A DNA stretch of 64,000 nt, from NCBI RefSeq assembly GCF_018283645.1, contig NZ_JAGSXH010000014.1, positions 1 to 64,000 of the forward strand, in the 5' to 3' direction. The notes below the pieces were generated by a model that saw nothing but the letters and a program-made list of their open reading frames with translations, made no database searches and was not told where the DNA came from. Source of the DNA: Actinocrinis puniceicyclus. Its GTDB lineage: Bacteria; Actinomycetota; Actinomycetes; Streptomycetales; Catenulisporaceae. The position numbers were made by a program, and so were the translations under genes. Below, piece after piece: positions 63,115 to 64,000 of this stretch. The number at the start of each line of letters is the position of its first letter. The first letter of the stretch is position 1.

Positions 63115-64000
63115 GACTTGCTCGCTGACGGCGTCGGCGCCGGTGAGGCGCCGGAGCCGGCCGCCGCGCTCGGCGAGGCGCTGGTGCTGGGGCCGGAGCT
63201 GGCGCTGGGCGACGCGCTCGGGTTGACCCCGGCCAGCTTGTCGATCGCGGCGATGAACGCGGTTTGCGCGGCCGTGGCCTGCGAAGCGGTCGGCAGGGTG
63301 AAGGCCTTGCCGTTGGCGTAGATCGTCGGGGTGGACGGCTGGTTGTTGGTGATCTTGTTCAGGCTCGCGTAGTTCTGCCGCACCCAGTCGAAGTACCTGT
63401 GCGAGTTGACGCAGTTCTCGAAGGTCTTGCCGTCCAGGCCCGGCACCTGCTTGGCCAGCGCGATCAGGGTCGCGTCGGAGGCGAAGGAGTCGGTGCTCTC
63501 GGCGGGCTGGTTGTTGTAGATGATGTCGTGGTACGCCTCGAAGTGCCCGGCGTCCTGCGCACAGGCGAAGGCGTTGCCGGCATGCAGCGAGCCGCTGCCG
63601 TTGGTGTTCGCGTCGATGAGGGTGACCGGGTGGATCAGCAGTTCCAGCGTGCCGTTCTGGATCAGCTGCTTGTACGCGGGCGTGAACGTCGTCTCATACG
63701 ACTTACACGCCGAGCAGCGGGCGTCTTCGTAGACGGTGAGCTTGACCTTGGCGTCGGCGTTGCCGAGCGGGATCGCCATGCCGTCGGCGGAGCTGATCCC
63801 GCCGGTGGTGTCGGCCACCGCGCCGACCGGAACGGCCGCGGGGGTCTTGGGCGCCGTCGCGGCCTGGACTGCGAAAGCCACGGCGACCGCGACCACGATC
63901 ACGCCGAGGACGGAACCGTACACGGCGAGCAGACGGTTACGCCGGGCGCGGCGCGCCTGCTCCTGCCGCAGCTGTGCGGCGCGCTGGCGGGCCAGTTCCT
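63111..64000 (-). CDS. DsbA-family membrane-anchored thioredoxin-fold protein (5' end outside window)
   Basis: The gene is cut by the window edge; about 296 codons are present and the frame stays open to 64000. The visible part starts with a basic, Gln/Arg-rich cytoplasmic segment, a membrane anchor (YGSVLGVIVVAVAVAFAV), then a thioredoxin-like domain with the redox motif CSAC in YEDARCSACKSYE, and a further cysteine pair (AFACAQD, FENCVNSH). The cis-proline region reads STPTIYANG. A Ser/Ala/Pro-rich C-terminal tail follows. It probably oxidises or isomerises disulfides of exported proteins. It is co-transcribed with lgt. Confidence 0.9.
   Translation of the reverse strand, partial: ELARQRAAQLRQEQARRARRNRLLAVYGSVLGVIVVAVAVAFAVQAATAPKTPAAVPVGAVADTTGGISSADGMAIPLGNADAKVKLTVYEDARCSACKSYETTFTPAYKQLIQNGTLELLIHPVTLIDANTNGSGSLHAGNAFACAQDAGHFEAYHDIIYNNQPAESTDSFASDATLIALAKQVPGLDGKTFENCVNSHRYFDWVRQNYASLNKITNNQPSTPTIYANGKAFTLPTASQATAAQTAFIAAIDKLAGVNPSASPSASSGPSTSASPSAAAGSGASPAPTPSASKS

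Noticed and set aside
1-64000. CRISPR array or prophage
   Set aside because: The tandem repeats found have units of 7-16 bp without spacers, and no integrase, capsid, terminase or Cas-like protein was seen.

Overview
The window comes from a G+C-rich actinomycete chromosome (about 70% G+C, GTG starts common, dense overlapping operons). The gene order uvrB - coaE - rpsA - polA - livFGMHJ - ANTAR regulator - tRNA - pyk - gltD - gltB - lgt is, from general knowledge, the order of the conserved core of Streptomyces-type chromosomes. The presence of DprE1, DprE2 and a decaprenyl-phosphate phosphoribosyltransferase points to a relative that makes the arabinan precursor DPA, so a Catenulispora/Actinospica-like organism is a reasonable guess. 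No phage, insertion sequence or CRISPR array was found.

Layout. 1-3.6 kb: small unknown protein, a glycine/alanine-rich membrane protein, an MscS-type membrane protein and a DUF6401-like protein. 3.6-10.3 kb (minus strand): a secreted PI-specific phospholipase C and a GH92 alpha-mannosidase with a ricin-type lectin tail, a PIG-V-like mannosyltransferase, and a TerC-family transporter whose leader looks like a yybP-ykoY manganese riboswitch with a visible Shine-Dalgarno switch. 10.3-15.2 kb: GAF-SpoIIE-HATPase signalling protein, uvrB and a GyrI-like protein. 15.2-18.6 kb: dprE2, dprE1 and the UbiA-type transferase. 18.7-23.7 kb: coaE, rpsA, a methyltransferase and a flippase-like protein. 23.8-35.9 kb: an island with 3-hydroxybutyrate dehydrogenase, a GAF/PucR regulator, a secreted PHB-depolymerase-type esterase, a second hydrolase, a complete branched-chain-amino-acid-type ABC transporter and both subunits of a 3-oxoacid CoA-transferase; read together it could take poly(3-hydroxybutyrate) or its oligomers to acetoacetyl-CoA. 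36-42.9 kb: Fic protein, polA, thioesterase, and a pair of related single-pass membrane proteins of unknown function around a small secreted protein. 43.0-48.9 kb: the livJHMGF operon. 49.4-52.2 kb: a polar amino acid ABC transporter. 52.3-55.4 kb: ANTAR response regulator, an odd tRNA with anticodon CAA, a VapBC toxin-antitoxin pair, and pyruvate kinase. 55.7-64 kb: gltD, gltB, lgt and a truncated DsbA-like protein.

Window-wide signals. Several genes lack a Shine-Dalgarno sequence and carry TANNNT exactly 6-7 nt before the start codon, which suggests leaderless transcripts. Perfect hairpin terminators follow many genes. Short tandem repeats sit on or just after the stop codons of several genes.
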